A stretch of 64,000 bases of DNA from Pseudoips prasinana (taxonomy: Eukaryota > Arthropoda > Insecta > Lepidoptera > Nolidae): positions 11,984,001 to 12,048,000 of the forward strand of contig OX621244.1 in NCBI GenBank assembly GCA_951640165.1, given 5' to 3'. Each line of letters starts with the position of its first letter. Within the stretch, counting starts at the first letter, position 1. The translations under genes and the position numbers were made by a program. Below, piece after piece: positions 54,096 to 64,000 of the stretch. Under the pieces are notes generated by a model. It was given only the letters and a program-made list of their open reading frames with translations. It did not search any database and had not been told where the DNA came from.

Positions 54096-54514
54096 TTCAG
54101 ACCTAGTGTTTATACCGTAAGATAAAAATTCGTATAATTTTACAGGTGTTTATGAACTGCAGCTTTCAACAATAGTGTCGAAAAACAGTAGGTATTAAGG
54201 CAAGAATCAAGAAAAAAGTGGTCGTTTATAAAGAGTTACGTACCCACTAAATTGAAAGTCGTATAAAAATTTAAATGCTGGTATCACCTGTCGCATTGAA
54301 GTGATGGCAATACAGCGTGTTGTGTTTCCGGGAAGCTAGCTGTTTATTTGACAGGTTATTGTTCAGACTCCGATACTAACATTTCAAATATATTTAATGT
54401 CATCACACACAGTTTGTTATTTATACTAATTACTCGGTGAAAATTAACAACTGAGGTATTTCCGAAACGGTATGACATGGTAAACTTCTAGCAGCGAGCG
54501 TACCTTTTCCTTCC
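54096..54514. other. No gene recognised
   Basis: AT-rich sequence without recognised repeats. Confidence 0.4.
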
Positions 54515-54740
54515 TTAAAATAAAATAAAAAAAGGTTTTTATTCATAAAGAATTTTAATAAGCGCTTGTAAATAGTCGGAACATGTATGTAGTAATATAG
54601 TTAAGTATACATAATCTAGGTACATGTATATATTTAAGTACACGGATTTGTGATGTTATTTCTAAAAAACATTTAGTAATAACAATAAATTTATAATAGT
54701 AATGATTTAATTATTTAGCTAGCGTATATTACCTAAATTA
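54515..54740 (-). repeat. Dispersed repeat U, copy 3
   Basis: The complement of the right half of copies 1 and 2: AAAAAAAGGTTTTTATTC, AAGCGCTTGTAAATAGTC, GAACATGTATGTAGTA and TTAGCTAGC. More diverged. Confidence 0.75.
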
Positions 54741-55078
54741 TTTATAATTTTGTATACTTTTTTTATTTAAAAAATTCCCAAAAATCACGAATAAATAGAA
54801 GCATTCGCTAATTAAGTGACACTTAAACCTAATTGGTTTGAGTGTGCCACTTTACACTTCGTCTCCTATACTAGATTACACATAGATAATTACAGAAATA
54901 AACAATTAAATAAGATATGAATAAAATAACATTAATATAAAAAAAAATACTTAACAAAAACGAACAATAAAAATACTAAGATATATTGTAATTAGTTTCA
55001 AAAGTGTCTTTTGATTACATGTTTCATATTTAGCTCATTAATATTATCCCTAATAGATGCAGCTAATAATAATAAGGT
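54741..55078. other. AT-rich sequence, no gene seen
   Basis: Nothing recognised before the RTE insertion. Confidence 0.4.
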
Positions 55079-55385
55079 AGGTATAAATGCGCTATCCGCA
55101 TCCAGCGATTTCCAGCGACCAGCACAAGATCATCGGTCCATCTTGTAGGGGGCCTGCCCACGCTGCGTCTTCCGGTTCGTGATCGCCACTCGAGAACCTT
55201 TCTGCCCCAGCGGCCATCGGCTCTACGAGCTATGTGCCCTGCCCACTGCCACTTCAGCTTAGCAATTCTTACGGCTATGTCGGTTACTTTGGACCGGCAA
55301 TTGTAGAGATCTTTTGGGGAGGCTTTTGTCCAGCAGTGGACGTCTTTCGGCTGATATGATGATGATGATGATGAGGTATAAATGC
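55079..55385. mobile_element. RTE LINE insertion with 5' inversion (twin priming) and TSD
   Basis: Perfect 12-bp direct repeats AGGTATAAATGC (55079-55090, 55374-55385) bound the insertion. 55091-55291 is RTE sequence on the minus strand (GAGAACCTTTCTGCCCC, GGGGCCTGCCCACGC). 55292-55373 is the adjoining RTE 3' end on the plus strand (CCGGCAATTGTAGAG to (GAT)n). The two parts meet where the element would be continuous, so the 5' part is simply inverted. Confidence 0.93.
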
Positions 55386-55485
55386 CGGCAACGCACTTGT
55401 CTACCCTGTAGTGATGTGAGTGTCCTTAGGTGATGGTGATCAGTTACCATTAGATGATCCGCTTGCTCGGTTTGCCTTGATAAAC
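55386..55485. repeat. Host repeat interrupted by RTE insertion
   Basis: ATAAATGCCGGCAACGCAC, GTGTCCTTAGGTGATGG and ATTAGATGATCCGCTTGCTC look like a common lepidopteran dispersed repeat (from memory, not checked). Its left part would lie before 55079. Confidence 0.4.
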
Positions 55486-55573
55486 AAATATACAGGGTTA
55501 GGACGGAACAGTGGACCAGTGTGAGGTGCGGGCTTTATATTCCGAATATTTAACTTAAAACAAGATTATATTT

Positions 55574-55955
55574 TAGATTAACGTTGCGTAATTGCTAAAT
55601 ATGTTATGACTAGCTGTGCCCCGCGGTTTTACCCGCGTTAAATTTTATAAATTATCACAGCTCCTCCCCCGTACGTGATAGCGTGATAATATGTAGCCTA
55701 TATGTTGACCCAACCTCTTAATAATATTCATGCAAAATTTGAAGTAGATCCATGCAGTAATTTTGGAGTTTAGCCCGGACATTCATACAGACACACAGAT
55801 AAACAGACAAAAATTCTAGAAGCTATATTTTTGGCTTCGGTATCTATTGTAGATTACGCCCCAAGAATCCTATTTAAAAAATGTACAGTTATGACTTTCC
55901 TACGATTTTATTATATGTGTAGATTAACGTTGCGTAATTGCTAAATATGTTATGA
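55574..55955. repeat. 36-bp perfect direct repeat flanking a Helitron
   Basis: 55574-55609 and 55920-55955 are identical (start TAGATTAACGTTGCG, end AATATGTTATGA). The Helitron fills the space between. Four of the 36 bases overlap the Helitron end. Confidence 0.95.
55610..55923 (-). mobile_element. Non-autonomous Helitron, 314 bp, intact ends
   Basis: The minus strand starts TCTACACATATAATAAAATCG and ends with the hairpin CGCGGGTAAAACCGCG, then GGGCACAGCTAG, between A and T. Same subfamily as the split copy at 3058-3958. Confidence 0.9.
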
Positions 55956-56006
55956 TATTTAAATCAATCCAATTTAAAGTTATAAGCGGTGAAGCAACAT
56001 TATTAA

Positions 56007-56212
56007 AATCGGTATAAAAGTGCGAGTTGGGTTGCACACGAAAGGTGCCGTACGATACATGATACATTTCTTTTTATTGTCATTATTTAACAAAAAAATC
56101 ATTTGTCTCCCTATAATAACTCATTAGCTACAGCATACTGACAGACAGACGGACAACAGTGGCACGGTAATAGGTTTCCGTTGGTATCTATTGGATACGG
56201 AACAGTAAAAAT
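56007..56212 (+). mobile_element. Family T repeat, short subfamily, diverged
   Basis: AAAGTGCGAGTTGGGTTGCAC, GCCGTACGATAC, CTGACAGACAGACGGAC and TTTCCGTTGG..GGATACGGAAC keep the family order with many changes. Confidence 0.65.
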
Positions 56213-56730
56213 AAAAGGTATTATTACCTCCAAAATAATTAACCATTCATTACAGGATATTTTCCTGTTTTAAATATGTATAAGTATAGTTTGTTTTACT
56301 CTCTTTGTGTTCTAGATCTACATTTCTGTCAATACGGTCAAACTCGACAAACTTACTAATAACCGACATTTTGTGTACAATCGTATACTTAACTGAAATT
56401 ATTAAATATCATTTATATCTGGTATCTGGGTCGGTACAACCGCGCACACCGCCGCGAGGGCAAAAGTGATTTTTCTAAATGCGTGCTTGGTTTTAACCTT
56501 GCGGGGACAATTTACGCGGCCGACGGGACCAATCTGATTGTTAACTATCGTACAAAGATTACAAGTTATCTTTTATGAGCACGATACTCGGCTACACGGA
56601 GAGCTGGTGATCAATGTTTTATAGAGATTTTAATGTTTCTCAAATGTACATCTTAATCTTAATTATAATTAATATAATGTATTATAACAGGATTCACTTA
56701 TGTCATTTTATAGAAGTGATGTTCCTAAAT

Positions 56731-56986
56731 AATAATAATATAATAATATCCTGGGACATTATTTACACACGACCATCTAATTCCACACTAAACAGAGCTT
56801 GTAATACGAAAACCAGATAACTGATGCTACTACTTTTCTTTTGTAAATACATACTCATATAGGCAATCACACCCAGAATCAGGACAAACAGACATGTTCA
56901 TGCACACAAATATCTGTCCTGGGTGGGAATCGAACCCACGACCTGCGGCGTGAAAAGCAAGCATTTGCCAACCAAGCCAACAGGCT
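56731..56986 (-). mobile_element. tRNA-derived SINE S1 inserted in tandem unit 2
   Basis: Full minus-strand copy (B box GTGGGTTCGATTCCC on the minus strand). The unit sequence TTCCTAAAT stops at the left and resumes TCAAATGCGT at the right; CTAAAT/TCAAAT may be a short TSD. Confidence 0.87.
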
Positions 56987-57276
56987 GCTCAAATGCGTAA
57001 TTGGTTTAATCCTTATGGAGACAATTTACGCAGCCGACGGGACCAATTTGATTGTTAACTATCGTACAAAGATTACAAGTTATCTTTTATGAGCACGATA
57101 CTCGGCTACACAGAGAGCTAGTGATCAATGTTTTATAGAGATTTTAATGTTTCTCAAATGTACATCTTAATCTTAATTATAATTAATATTATTTAATATA
57201 ACAGTATTCACTTATGTCATTTTATAGAAGTGATTTTCCTAAATGCGTGATTGGTTTTGTGGAGACAATTTACGCG

Positions 57277-57509
57277 GTTACCCTAGTGTCAGAGTTGTTC
57301 AAGCCGCCCAGTAGGCCTATGTCATGGCTTAACGACTGTTGCCTAATTACTACAACCGGGCCCGACAGCTAAACGCGCCCGCCGATAGACATCACGGAGA
57401 CGCTCAGAAATTATATCACTTTGGTGGTGACCCATCTATGGACTTACCGCAAGCCTAGTTGCTTAACCTCGCCGATCACTTACGGACCGGTGAGAGCATT
57501 TGGCTATGG
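57277..57509 (-). mobile_element. 5S-type SINE inserted in tandem unit 3
   Basis: The minus strand reads TGCTCTCACCGGTCCGTAAG, GATCGGCGAGGTTAAGCAAC, AAGTCCATAGATGGGTCACC (5S-like), then TGTCGGGCCCGGTTGTAG, CAAGCCGT.., GGCTTGAACAACTCTGACAC and TAGGGTAACC. This is the most complete copy of the family here. Confidence 0.82.
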
Positions 57510-57711
57510 ACCGATGATTGTTTACTATCGTACATAGATTACAAGTTATCTTTTGTGAGCATGATATTCGGCTATATGAGAGCTGCTGACCAGTGTTTTC
57601 AGTGTTTTATAGAGCTTAAAATTTTTCTCAAAAGTTAATGTTAGTTTAAATTAATTCTAAATTGTGAAAGAACGCTTATTTCATAATTTTTTATAATAAA
57701 TATTTTAATTT

Positions 57712-57842
57712 AACGTCCTCCAAGCCGAATTTTGGCTATGGAGACTAGTCATATGCGCGGGATATATTATAGTGCACAACTGTGTGCGCAAACACTGGGG
57801 CACTTTCTTTTTCCTTGTCTATTCTGTACACTATTATCCACT
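57712..57842 (-). mobile_element. SINE S2 3' part
   Basis: CCTCCAAGCCGAATTTTGGC, GTGCACAACTGTGTGCGC and GGGGCACTTTCTTTTTCC match the complement of the S2 3' half. Confidence 0.65.
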
Positions 57843-58378
57843 ACAACTACCCAGATCAATAAACTATTAGAAGTTTATTAAAAATTATGTTTAATCTGTT
57901 TACATTAAGTATATTACAAAACTATCATTAATTAAGTGACATAAGAATTTTCTTAATGATGTTCTTATAGTATTCCAAAATTACAAAAAAAAGTTTTTCA
58001 TTAATTGAATATATCGTTCACCAGCTCTTATTTTAGAGGTGTATCGAAGTGACTTGTCTTATTACGATTTATTATTACGTAACCCGTTTAAACTTACGAG
58101 AAATGATCGTTGGTTATAAATAAGAGTTAATTTCCATCCAATCAAAACTAATTCCATTTATAAAAACGTCAAATATACGTTGAAAAAACAGTATGTTAAT
58201 AAACTTAATTGCTGCAATTTTGTACCTGTTACAGAGTGATAATTTGATAGCTACAAAGCTATCTATTCAAAATTAATACCTATTTTACTTACCATGTTGC
58301 ATAAAAAAAGCTAGAATGTGTGTGCCTATTATTGCCAATATTAAAAGTATAGTCGCTAACAAAATAAATAGTGTTGAA
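57843..58378. other. AT-rich sequence, no gene seen
   Basis: Nothing recognised. Confidence 0.4.
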
Positions 58379-58386
58379 AATTGCTT

Positions 58387-58587
58387 CATCATCATCATCA
58401 TATCAGCCGGTAGACATACACTGCTGGACAAAGGCCTCCCCCCAAAGATCTCCACAATCCGGCCAGTCTTGCGCTATTCGCATCCAGCGCTTTCCAGCGA
58501 CTCGCCCAAGATCATCCATCTTGCAGAGGGCCTGCCCACACTGCGTCTTCCAGTTCTTGGTCACCACTCGAGAACCTTTCAATTGAC
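58387..58587 (-). mobile_element. RTE LINE 3' fragment with short TSD
   Basis: (CATCAT)n, ATCAGCCGGTAGACATACAC, CAGCGCTTTCCAGCGACTC to GAGAACCTTTC. AATTGCTT at 58379-58386 and 58588-58595 is a likely 8-bp TSD; 7 bases of filler (AATTGAC) precede the right copy. Confidence 0.85.
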
Positions 58588-58599
58588 AATTGCTTACCA

Positions 58600-60295
58600 A
58601 ATTCAAGAACAAAATGCATCCACGTTCTCTTTGTTTGTTTTTAAGGTCAGGCGGCGGCATACGTAACCTAATACGCGTCAAAAAACGAACAAATACTATA
58701 AGAACACCATGAAATCACTAATCCGACCTAATTTTGAACGTTATACGTCATATGAATAACGACTATAGAGCGTTAACTTGGAATCTTAATACGAATCGTT
58801 CAAAGCTCCGACTTATGCATTTAAATTGGAAGACCGTCGCCACTTTTGAAATGCACAATTTACATCAATAAAATGCTATTTCAAAAGCACAAAGCACAAT
58901 TTATATCAGTTTTTTTTATCATTAATTATTATTTACAATAATATTATTTCGTGTTATCCTTATTTACGTACTTAACTACTACTTATGATTTAATATGACT
59001 GATGGATCGACATTTAAGTTTTTCCAAACAATATAATATATTTTTCTTCATAATAACTGTCTGTTTTTAATTTACTATTTAACGTACAGTATAGTTAGAG
59101 TACATACATATTTAATTTGGAGACATATCTTTTGTTGTACAAAATAACAGAAAATGCCTATATAATTAAAGTATATCCTATAACACAACATTTTCCGTAT
59201 CATATAGGTAGCTACTCATAATTAAGACGTATAAGTTATAAATATGACTTGTAATAATATTATTTATTCTATACTTACAGATATATACACAAGGTGGACG
59301 CATACTTTCATATTATTAAATTGCACATGCCACTAAAGAGCACCGTCGAAGGATATCGTAAATTACTCCCGTCATGTGAGCAAAACGCTGACAAATGACA
59401 TGTGTTTGGTCCCAACGTTTTATTTTTGGACGTCCCACACAGGGTCGTAATCAAAAACCGTAGAGCACACATACAAAGAATGAGCAGGTCGTTTTGCGGG
59501 GAAATTGGACTGAGATATAAAAATGAGTCTTCTCTTGACTCAATCTTAGTCAAAAACCAAATAATTCAAGTTGTAGCATAATTATTAAATTAACTGGATC
59601 TTAATTTTACTTTAATCTTTCACAAGACTTAATTTATAATTCTATAACAATGACAAAAAGAAGTATATTATCTTATAAGAATAAGCAACAGAAATAGCTT
59701 ACTGTCACGATAAACTTTACTGTCATGTTGTTTTTAATATTTTTGTGCTAACGGTGAACTTACAAAATTACTTTTTTTATTTTTAATGTTAAACGTTAAA
59801 TTTTAATTATTTTATGTTTCTTGATTATTTTGTCTCCCAATTATTATTCTTATTGTTTTGGTTTGTTTTTTAAATTATGCTTTTATTTAAGGAATTGTAT
59901 TGTAAAATTTATACACAATGAAAATTGTTACTGAATAAATAAATAAATAAACAAAACTAAAAGTAATCGTTTGCTACGGAGTCTCTTGATGTTTAAGGTA
60001 TAGTAATGACTTATTTTTACGTAACCCGTTTACACTTCTTACTTTCATAGCAGTTTTTTCATGCATTTTAACCAAAAAGCAGAATTTGGCCTGAATATTT
60101 AAGCAGGATTTTGGTTTAGATGTAATTTCATATAAGTGCCTAATAGTGAGCCACTGGAACAGTGTTCACATGGGTTCCAGGGTCCACTCTTCAATGTAAG
60201 GTGGATTTATACTATTACTATTAGATTTGTTCTAGTACTCATATAAGCCACTACTAACAAATTACTATGGATCTGAATCTGAAATATATGTATTA
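58600..60295. other. AT-rich sequence, no gene seen
   Basis: An 81-codon minus-strand open stretch (59308-59553) has no recognised motif. There is an (AAAT)n run near 59937-59953. Confidence 0.4.
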
Positions 60296-60482
60296 CTAGC
60301 TGTGCCCCGCGGTTTCAGCCGCGTTAAACTTTATAAATTATAGCCTATGTATTATTCGGATATATAAGCTATATTACTACAGAGTTTCATTAAAATCCGT
60401 TAGGTACTTTTTTGCGTGAACGATAACAAACATCCATACATCTATTCATACTCATAAACTTGCTCATTTATAATAATACCTA
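60296..60482 (-). mobile_element. Non-autonomous Helitron
   Basis: On the minus strand it ends with the hairpin CGCGGCTGAAACCGCG, then GGGCACAGCTAG before T. Internal GGATTTTAATGAAACTCTG and GGCTATAATTTATAAAG match the family. The 5' TC end is decayed. Confidence 0.85.
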
Positions 60483-60489
60483 TATTATT

Positions 60490-62354
60490 ATTGAACCTCC
60501 TGATGGCATCATGTTTAGGGGTACGTCATAACCTCTATACTTAGCTGACTTGTAAGCGATCGGAGAATGATGGATATTATACAATTAGACTTTAGAACTC
60601 CTCTATTAGTTATTATCAGCCCAGCTAGAGGAATTCTACGACCTCCAAAGGATGTGATGTCCACCACACAACATAAGTTAAGCTATAATATGAAACAAAC
60701 ATTATTAATGTTTGTTTTTAAGGGTTTTTTTTATGTTAGGCTTCTCAAGCCCGAATTGTTTTATTGTTTCCCAGCATTCAGTGAGAAAGTATTGTATTAT
60801 ATTCCGTTCTTAAGGGGTGAAGCCTTAACTCAGCCATTAGTATAAACCCAAAAAAGAAGAAAACGCGTGGAATGTTGAAACCGCCGACTTACATACTTAA
60901 TTCGAATATAATTCTAGCAGTATTATTTGCTCATAAAGTACAAGAATTTTAAGCGTAGATATAATAATCGTAATAGGTGTAATAAAGACATAATTTTTGT
61001 TCAGTAACGTAAGCATTTTTTGTTAACCCGATTAATGAATAACCATCTTACGTGATCTCTTGTAAGATTAAAGTCATAAGTAACCGTATGTGCTTTAAGT
61101 GTCCATATAAAATGGATAAAGTAGTGTATATTTAGTTGCTTGAGGCCATATCCCATCATTTAATTTAGGAAACTTAAGCATGTAGTTCTTTTAGACTTGT
61201 AAGGTATTTCCGCCCTTATTTTAATATTGGTAAAGAGTATTTTTAATCTCAATTTTGCTTGTTATTCGCCGGGCTATTGTCCTTCTAAGAGAAGTTATAT
61301 CAAGCCACCTAGAGCTCTCTATAGCCCTTAGTTTTCCCAGAATAGATTTACCAGAATTAATAAAAGAATAGAAGAGCAGAGAAATAAATAACTGGTGTAT
61401 AATAATAATCTATCTACCATTTTGTATTTATGATTCAGCAGCCAAACAAATAAACAAACTCAGATATAATTTTAAGGTATAACCACGGTATAACACCCTT
61501 CCTTTGTCCAGCACGACCGCTTTTAAAAACAGCCATTATGTCGCTTCGTCCGCGGTTTAAAGCTGGATAATTTAAAATAATTAACTTCAATATTCTTAAA
61601 ACAAAACCAATCACGCTTTAAAGTGCCAAATAATCAGCGCGCTTCGTAAAATAACGAGTTTATTACCATAACTAAAATACTGAAGGTTTGTAAGAAGATT
61701 GCTAATAAGTTATTATTATTTAATGAATATGCAAACGTCTATTATACGCGATGTTTCCTTTAATCGTTTTATAACAACGTCTTTTAAGCATACGTAGTAA
61801 TGATTTGCTTGCACCCCAAGGCAGGACATGACAATAATGTGAAAATAAAAAATAAGTAAACAACCTTGTTGCTTAGAAATAAGGTTGGAATTTAAATGAA
61901 ATCAGTGCTATCGTTTTCAAGAAAGCGAAACATGGTTTGTGTCGTTAATATTTTCACAAAATGGCGTTCCTGGAACGATTACACTGAATTACAGAAGCTC
62001 TAGAGTCTACTTTTATATAAAGGTTAAGACTTGATACTTTTAGGGTTCCGTATTAAATATTAATTGGTTGGAAAGCACCTCTATATATCCTTAGCTTTCA
62101 GTATGTAACTCTGATAACAATATTTCAGTAAAATAGCATACAGCAAGCATGTTGGTTTATAAAGATGCATTTAGTCCCCTCTTCCCCTTTCTCGAAGGGC
62201 TCTGTTATCCTTAGTCTCATATACAAGTACGAGGTATGTAAATGATTTGGCTGTATTTTGTGAGATGGAGTTGCTACCCCATTCGCACTGAACTGATTTG
62301 AGCAAAAAGACGCCCTACTTCTCATTCTCACCTCGTAGCGTAGCAAAGACTTGA
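60490..62354. other. AT-rich sequence; family T end trace at 62038
   Basis: Only TTTTAGGGTTCCGTATTAAAT (62037-62057), a family T terminus trace, was recognised. No gene. Confidence 0.4.
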
Positions 62355-62580
62355 CTGCACTTGTGGCGCAGCGCCCAGCGCCTAAGACAGTCGCCCCGCT
62401 GCTTCGTGTCGCAGGTTTGCGTCCCGCGCCGGACAACTATTTGTGTGGCCCATTAATAGTTGTTCGGAGTCTGGATGTAATTTGTGTCCGTCTATTATAT
62501 GTTTGTAAACTACCCCGCGACACAGGGATTAGATTCCCTAATGCAGGCGTTGTCTTCTTAAACAAACAACAAAGAGATAT
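62355..62580 (+). mobile_element. tRNA-derived SINE S3, full length
   Basis: CACTTGTGGCGCAGCGCCC, GTGTCGCAGGTTTGCGTCCC (decayed B box), GGACAACTATTTGTGTGGCC, GTTCGGAGTCTGGATG, GACACAGGGATTAGATTCCC and an AAACAAACAACAAA tail. Confidence 0.8.
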
Positions 62581-62677
62581 TATACTTCAGATGACATGCA
62601 CAATTCACTTCAATAATGACCTTTTACCTATTGCTATTCGTACTTAACGATGACGCTCCGAAATAAAATAACAATAC

Positions 62678-62826
62678 AAAACTTATTAAAAATTGAAGTC
62701 GACAAGAAGTATAGTAAGCGTATTTCTGAAAAACATTTCTACTTGTCGTATTTAGCGAGAAGTAGAAATGTTCTTCAGAAATACGCTTACGATACTTCTT
62801 GTCGACTTCAAATTTTAATAAGTTTT
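62678..62826. mobile_element. Fold-back hairpin with 67-bp arms
   Basis: 62678-62744 and 62760-62826 pair over 67 bp with 3 mismatches and a 15-bp loop (GTCGTATTTAGCGAG). The inner half holds AAGCGTATTTCTGAA and its inverse. Either a MITE or a long-hairpin RNA source. Non-coding. Confidence 0.93.
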
Positions 62827-62829
62827 GCC

Positions 62830-63215
62830 TTATCGTTCTTATAGTACAAAGCTTCTCAGCGTCCTTAGAATACGGTAAGGCTAAAAATCTATTGCAAACT
62901 CCTAATATATACCTTGTTAACAATATCCCGGGATATTATTATTATCTAAACTTATTAAAGATATGTCATTGTGCAAAAAATAAACTAAACACTTCGGCTA
63001 CAATGACAGAATTAAAATTACGGAACCCATATTTGCTGCCTGATTCATATATTCGTTTTAAAAATGCGCGCAACCTTCCCCCGTTTATTTAAAAGCTTAA
63101 TGAATAATTAACTAGACGAGAAACTGACTCTCAAAACGAAACAGAATTTGATTATGCAAGCTCTTTTTAAGTAAGTTCGTAATAAATATACAAAGTTATG
63201 GAATATAGTACTAAA
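62830..63215. other. AT-rich sequence, no gene seen
   Basis: No recognised feature. Confidence 0.4.
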
Positions 63216-63217
63216 GG

Positions 63218-63455
63218 TCAACGGCAGGTGTCTTCTTTCTTGCTTTTGCTTGCTTGCTTCAACAGCCTATTGACTTCCAAAGAAAGCTGCCCCTGCATAT
63301 CCAGTTGCCGGTTGTCCAACTCCTTCCTCCGCTGCTCTATATCGACTGCCCATGCAGAGGGATGAGTAGTTTAATTTTTTTCCCAGGGCAATGTCCTTAA
63401 CCTTGTCATTTTCAGTGTTTGTTGCATACGCCAAAAACAGTTCTCCATCTTGTAT
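63218..63455 (-). pseudogene. Candidate decayed terminal exon, unknown protein
   Basis: The base composition is unlike its AT-rich surroundings. On the minus strand a good 3' splice site (T-rich tract, GTTTTGTTTTAG, at 63456-63467) precedes ATACAAGATGG. One frame then reads IQDGELFLAYATNTENDKVK and DIALGKKLNYSSL to a TAG. Another, after an A7 run, reads SAWAVDIEQRRKELDNRQLD and SLEVNRLLKQASKSKKEDTC to TGA at 63218-63220: a charged, helix-like C-terminus. Joining the two needs a frameshift at the A7 run, or crossing an in-frame TAA. It could be a broken host exon, an old TE gene exon, or chance. I do not recognise the family. Confidence 0.3.
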
Positions 63456-63582
63456 CTAAAACAAAACAATACTGAACATTAAACTTCTGTATAAGTGATC
63501 ATAATTATTATTACAACATCCCCCTATAAAAAAAGACATCATTAGTTCGTATAATTAACATTTACTCTCGTTTATATTACTG

Positions 63583-63625
63583 CCTCCTTGGTCTAGCGGT
63601 AGCGTGTTCCACCGCATGGGATTTT
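63583..63625 (+). mobile_element. SINE S2 head fragment
   Basis: GCCTCCTTGGTCTAGCGGTAGCG and TTCCACCGCATGG match the S2 tRNA-like head (A box). It is cut before the B box, so this is not a functional tRNA. Confidence 0.55.
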
Positions 63626-64000
63626 TGTACCGCTAGTAAAATTTCGTGTTTCGGGATATTTCATATTTTAATTGGTAGTTAATGTGACAGAAAAGGCATT
63701 TGTAATTTCTTAGATTTTTAGAACTTGGGATATAAAGGTTATAGCCAATTTTATTTTAAGGTTACGTATGGTAATCTTCGGGTCAACCCCGTGACCGTGG
63801 ATACATTGCAGTTTGAAAATCACTCTTACTGCCTAAATAATAAAGATACTGTAAATATTAAAGTGTGCCTACTGATGTGGCAATGAAATGCTAGTGTTAA
63901 CTAGTGTACCAAAGAAGATTGTTACATATTATATTTACATAAACATTGTTATGGTGATAAAGTAAATGTTGTCGCTCTTTTTGTAGTCTTTTACATGGAT
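63626..64000. other. AT-rich sequence, no gene seen
   Basis: No recognised feature to the window end. Confidence 0.4.

Larger units (their letters stand above)
56463..57650 (+). repeat. Tandem array, 3 units of ~252 bp, with two SINE insertions
   Basis: Units start near 56463, 56715 and 57222 (GTGATTTTTCTAAATGCGTG.., GGACAATTTACGCGGCCGAC, GATTACAAGTTATCTTTTATG). Unit 2 is split by SINE S1 (56731-56986) and unit 3 by a 5S-SINE (57277-57509). Units 1 and 2 are ~95 percent alike by eye; unit 3 is more diverged. Confidence 0.88.

Noticed and set aside
56463..57650. CRISPR-like array
   Set aside because: The units are 252 bp tandem copies without short repeats and unique spacers, and the sequence is plainly eukaryotic.
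59308..59553. 81-codon minus-strand open frame
   Set aside because: No recognised motif, no splice or promoter context and AT-rich surroundings. Cannot be supported as a gene.

Overview
This window is AT-rich eukaryotic DNA that looks like an intergenic or intronic stretch of a moth or butterfly (Lepidoptera) genome. That assignment is an inference. It rests on the repeats: tRNA-headed SINEs, an RTE-clade LINE whose 3' end runs into a (TGATGA)n tail, short Helitrons ending in a CGCGG...CCGCG hairpin plus CTAG, and many fold-back MITEs. There is no bacterial gene organisation, no rRNA operon and no CRISPR array. No intact host gene was found. The only host-exon-like piece is a weak, broken candidate near the right end (63218-63455, minus).

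Protein-coding sequence comes almost entirely from non-LTR retrotransposons. (1) 9643-15266, plus: a long CR1/Jockey-group LINE. Its ORF1 (coiled coil plus esterase-like domain) is broken by a frameshift. Its EN-RT ORF2 carries a TGA and an apparently identical, in-frame 1152-bp tandem duplication of the RT region. (2) 32202-33698, minus: a 5'-truncated RTE LINE with an open 495-codon RT frame and a perfect 11-bp target-site duplication (TSD). (3) 34929-38389, plus: a second CR1-like EN-RT element with several frameshifts. It sits inside a 5S-rRNA-derived SINE and has a 14-bp TSD. (4) Smaller RT fragments lie at 4905-5162 (Jockey-like, plus) and 28070-28660 (minus). About ten further 3' fragments of the RTE family are scattered through the window. 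Several have exact TSDs, one is a textbook twin-priming inversion (55079-55385), and one is a TSD-bounded chimera with another repeat (31146-31639).

The short elements include at least five SINE groups: a main tRNA-headed SINE (S1), two other tRNA-like heads sharing the same 3' domain, two further tRNA-headed families (S2, S3), and a 5S-rRNA-derived SINE. There are six non-autonomous Helitrons, including an intact 185-bp copy at 21552-21736. A large unclassified family (called T here) has a head containing GAGTCGGACTC and a terminal GGTTCCGT/ACGGAACC hairpin. There are also fold-back elements at 21811-22057, 31751-31880, 44375-44510, 47462-47588, 49543-49681 and 62678-62826, and a 252-bp tandem array (56463-57650) hit by two independent SINE insertions. 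Nesting is common: T inside Helitron, LINE inside 5S-SINE, SINE inside satellite, RTE inside another repeat.

These elements do not form a gene pathway. What they share is machinery. RTE-type enzymes probably mobilised the RTE fragments and perhaps a companion repeat with an RTE-like tail (family R), and the CR1-like EN-RTs mobilised themselves. The strongest leads are structural records of retrotransposition and DNA repair: the Helitron flanked by a 36-bp direct repeat, the RTE/R chimera, repeated perfect fold-back insertions with tiny spacers, a tRNA-like segment between perfect 29-bp inverted repeats, and a 67-bp-arm hairpin. I could not run any alignment, so identities are by eye and family names are provisional.
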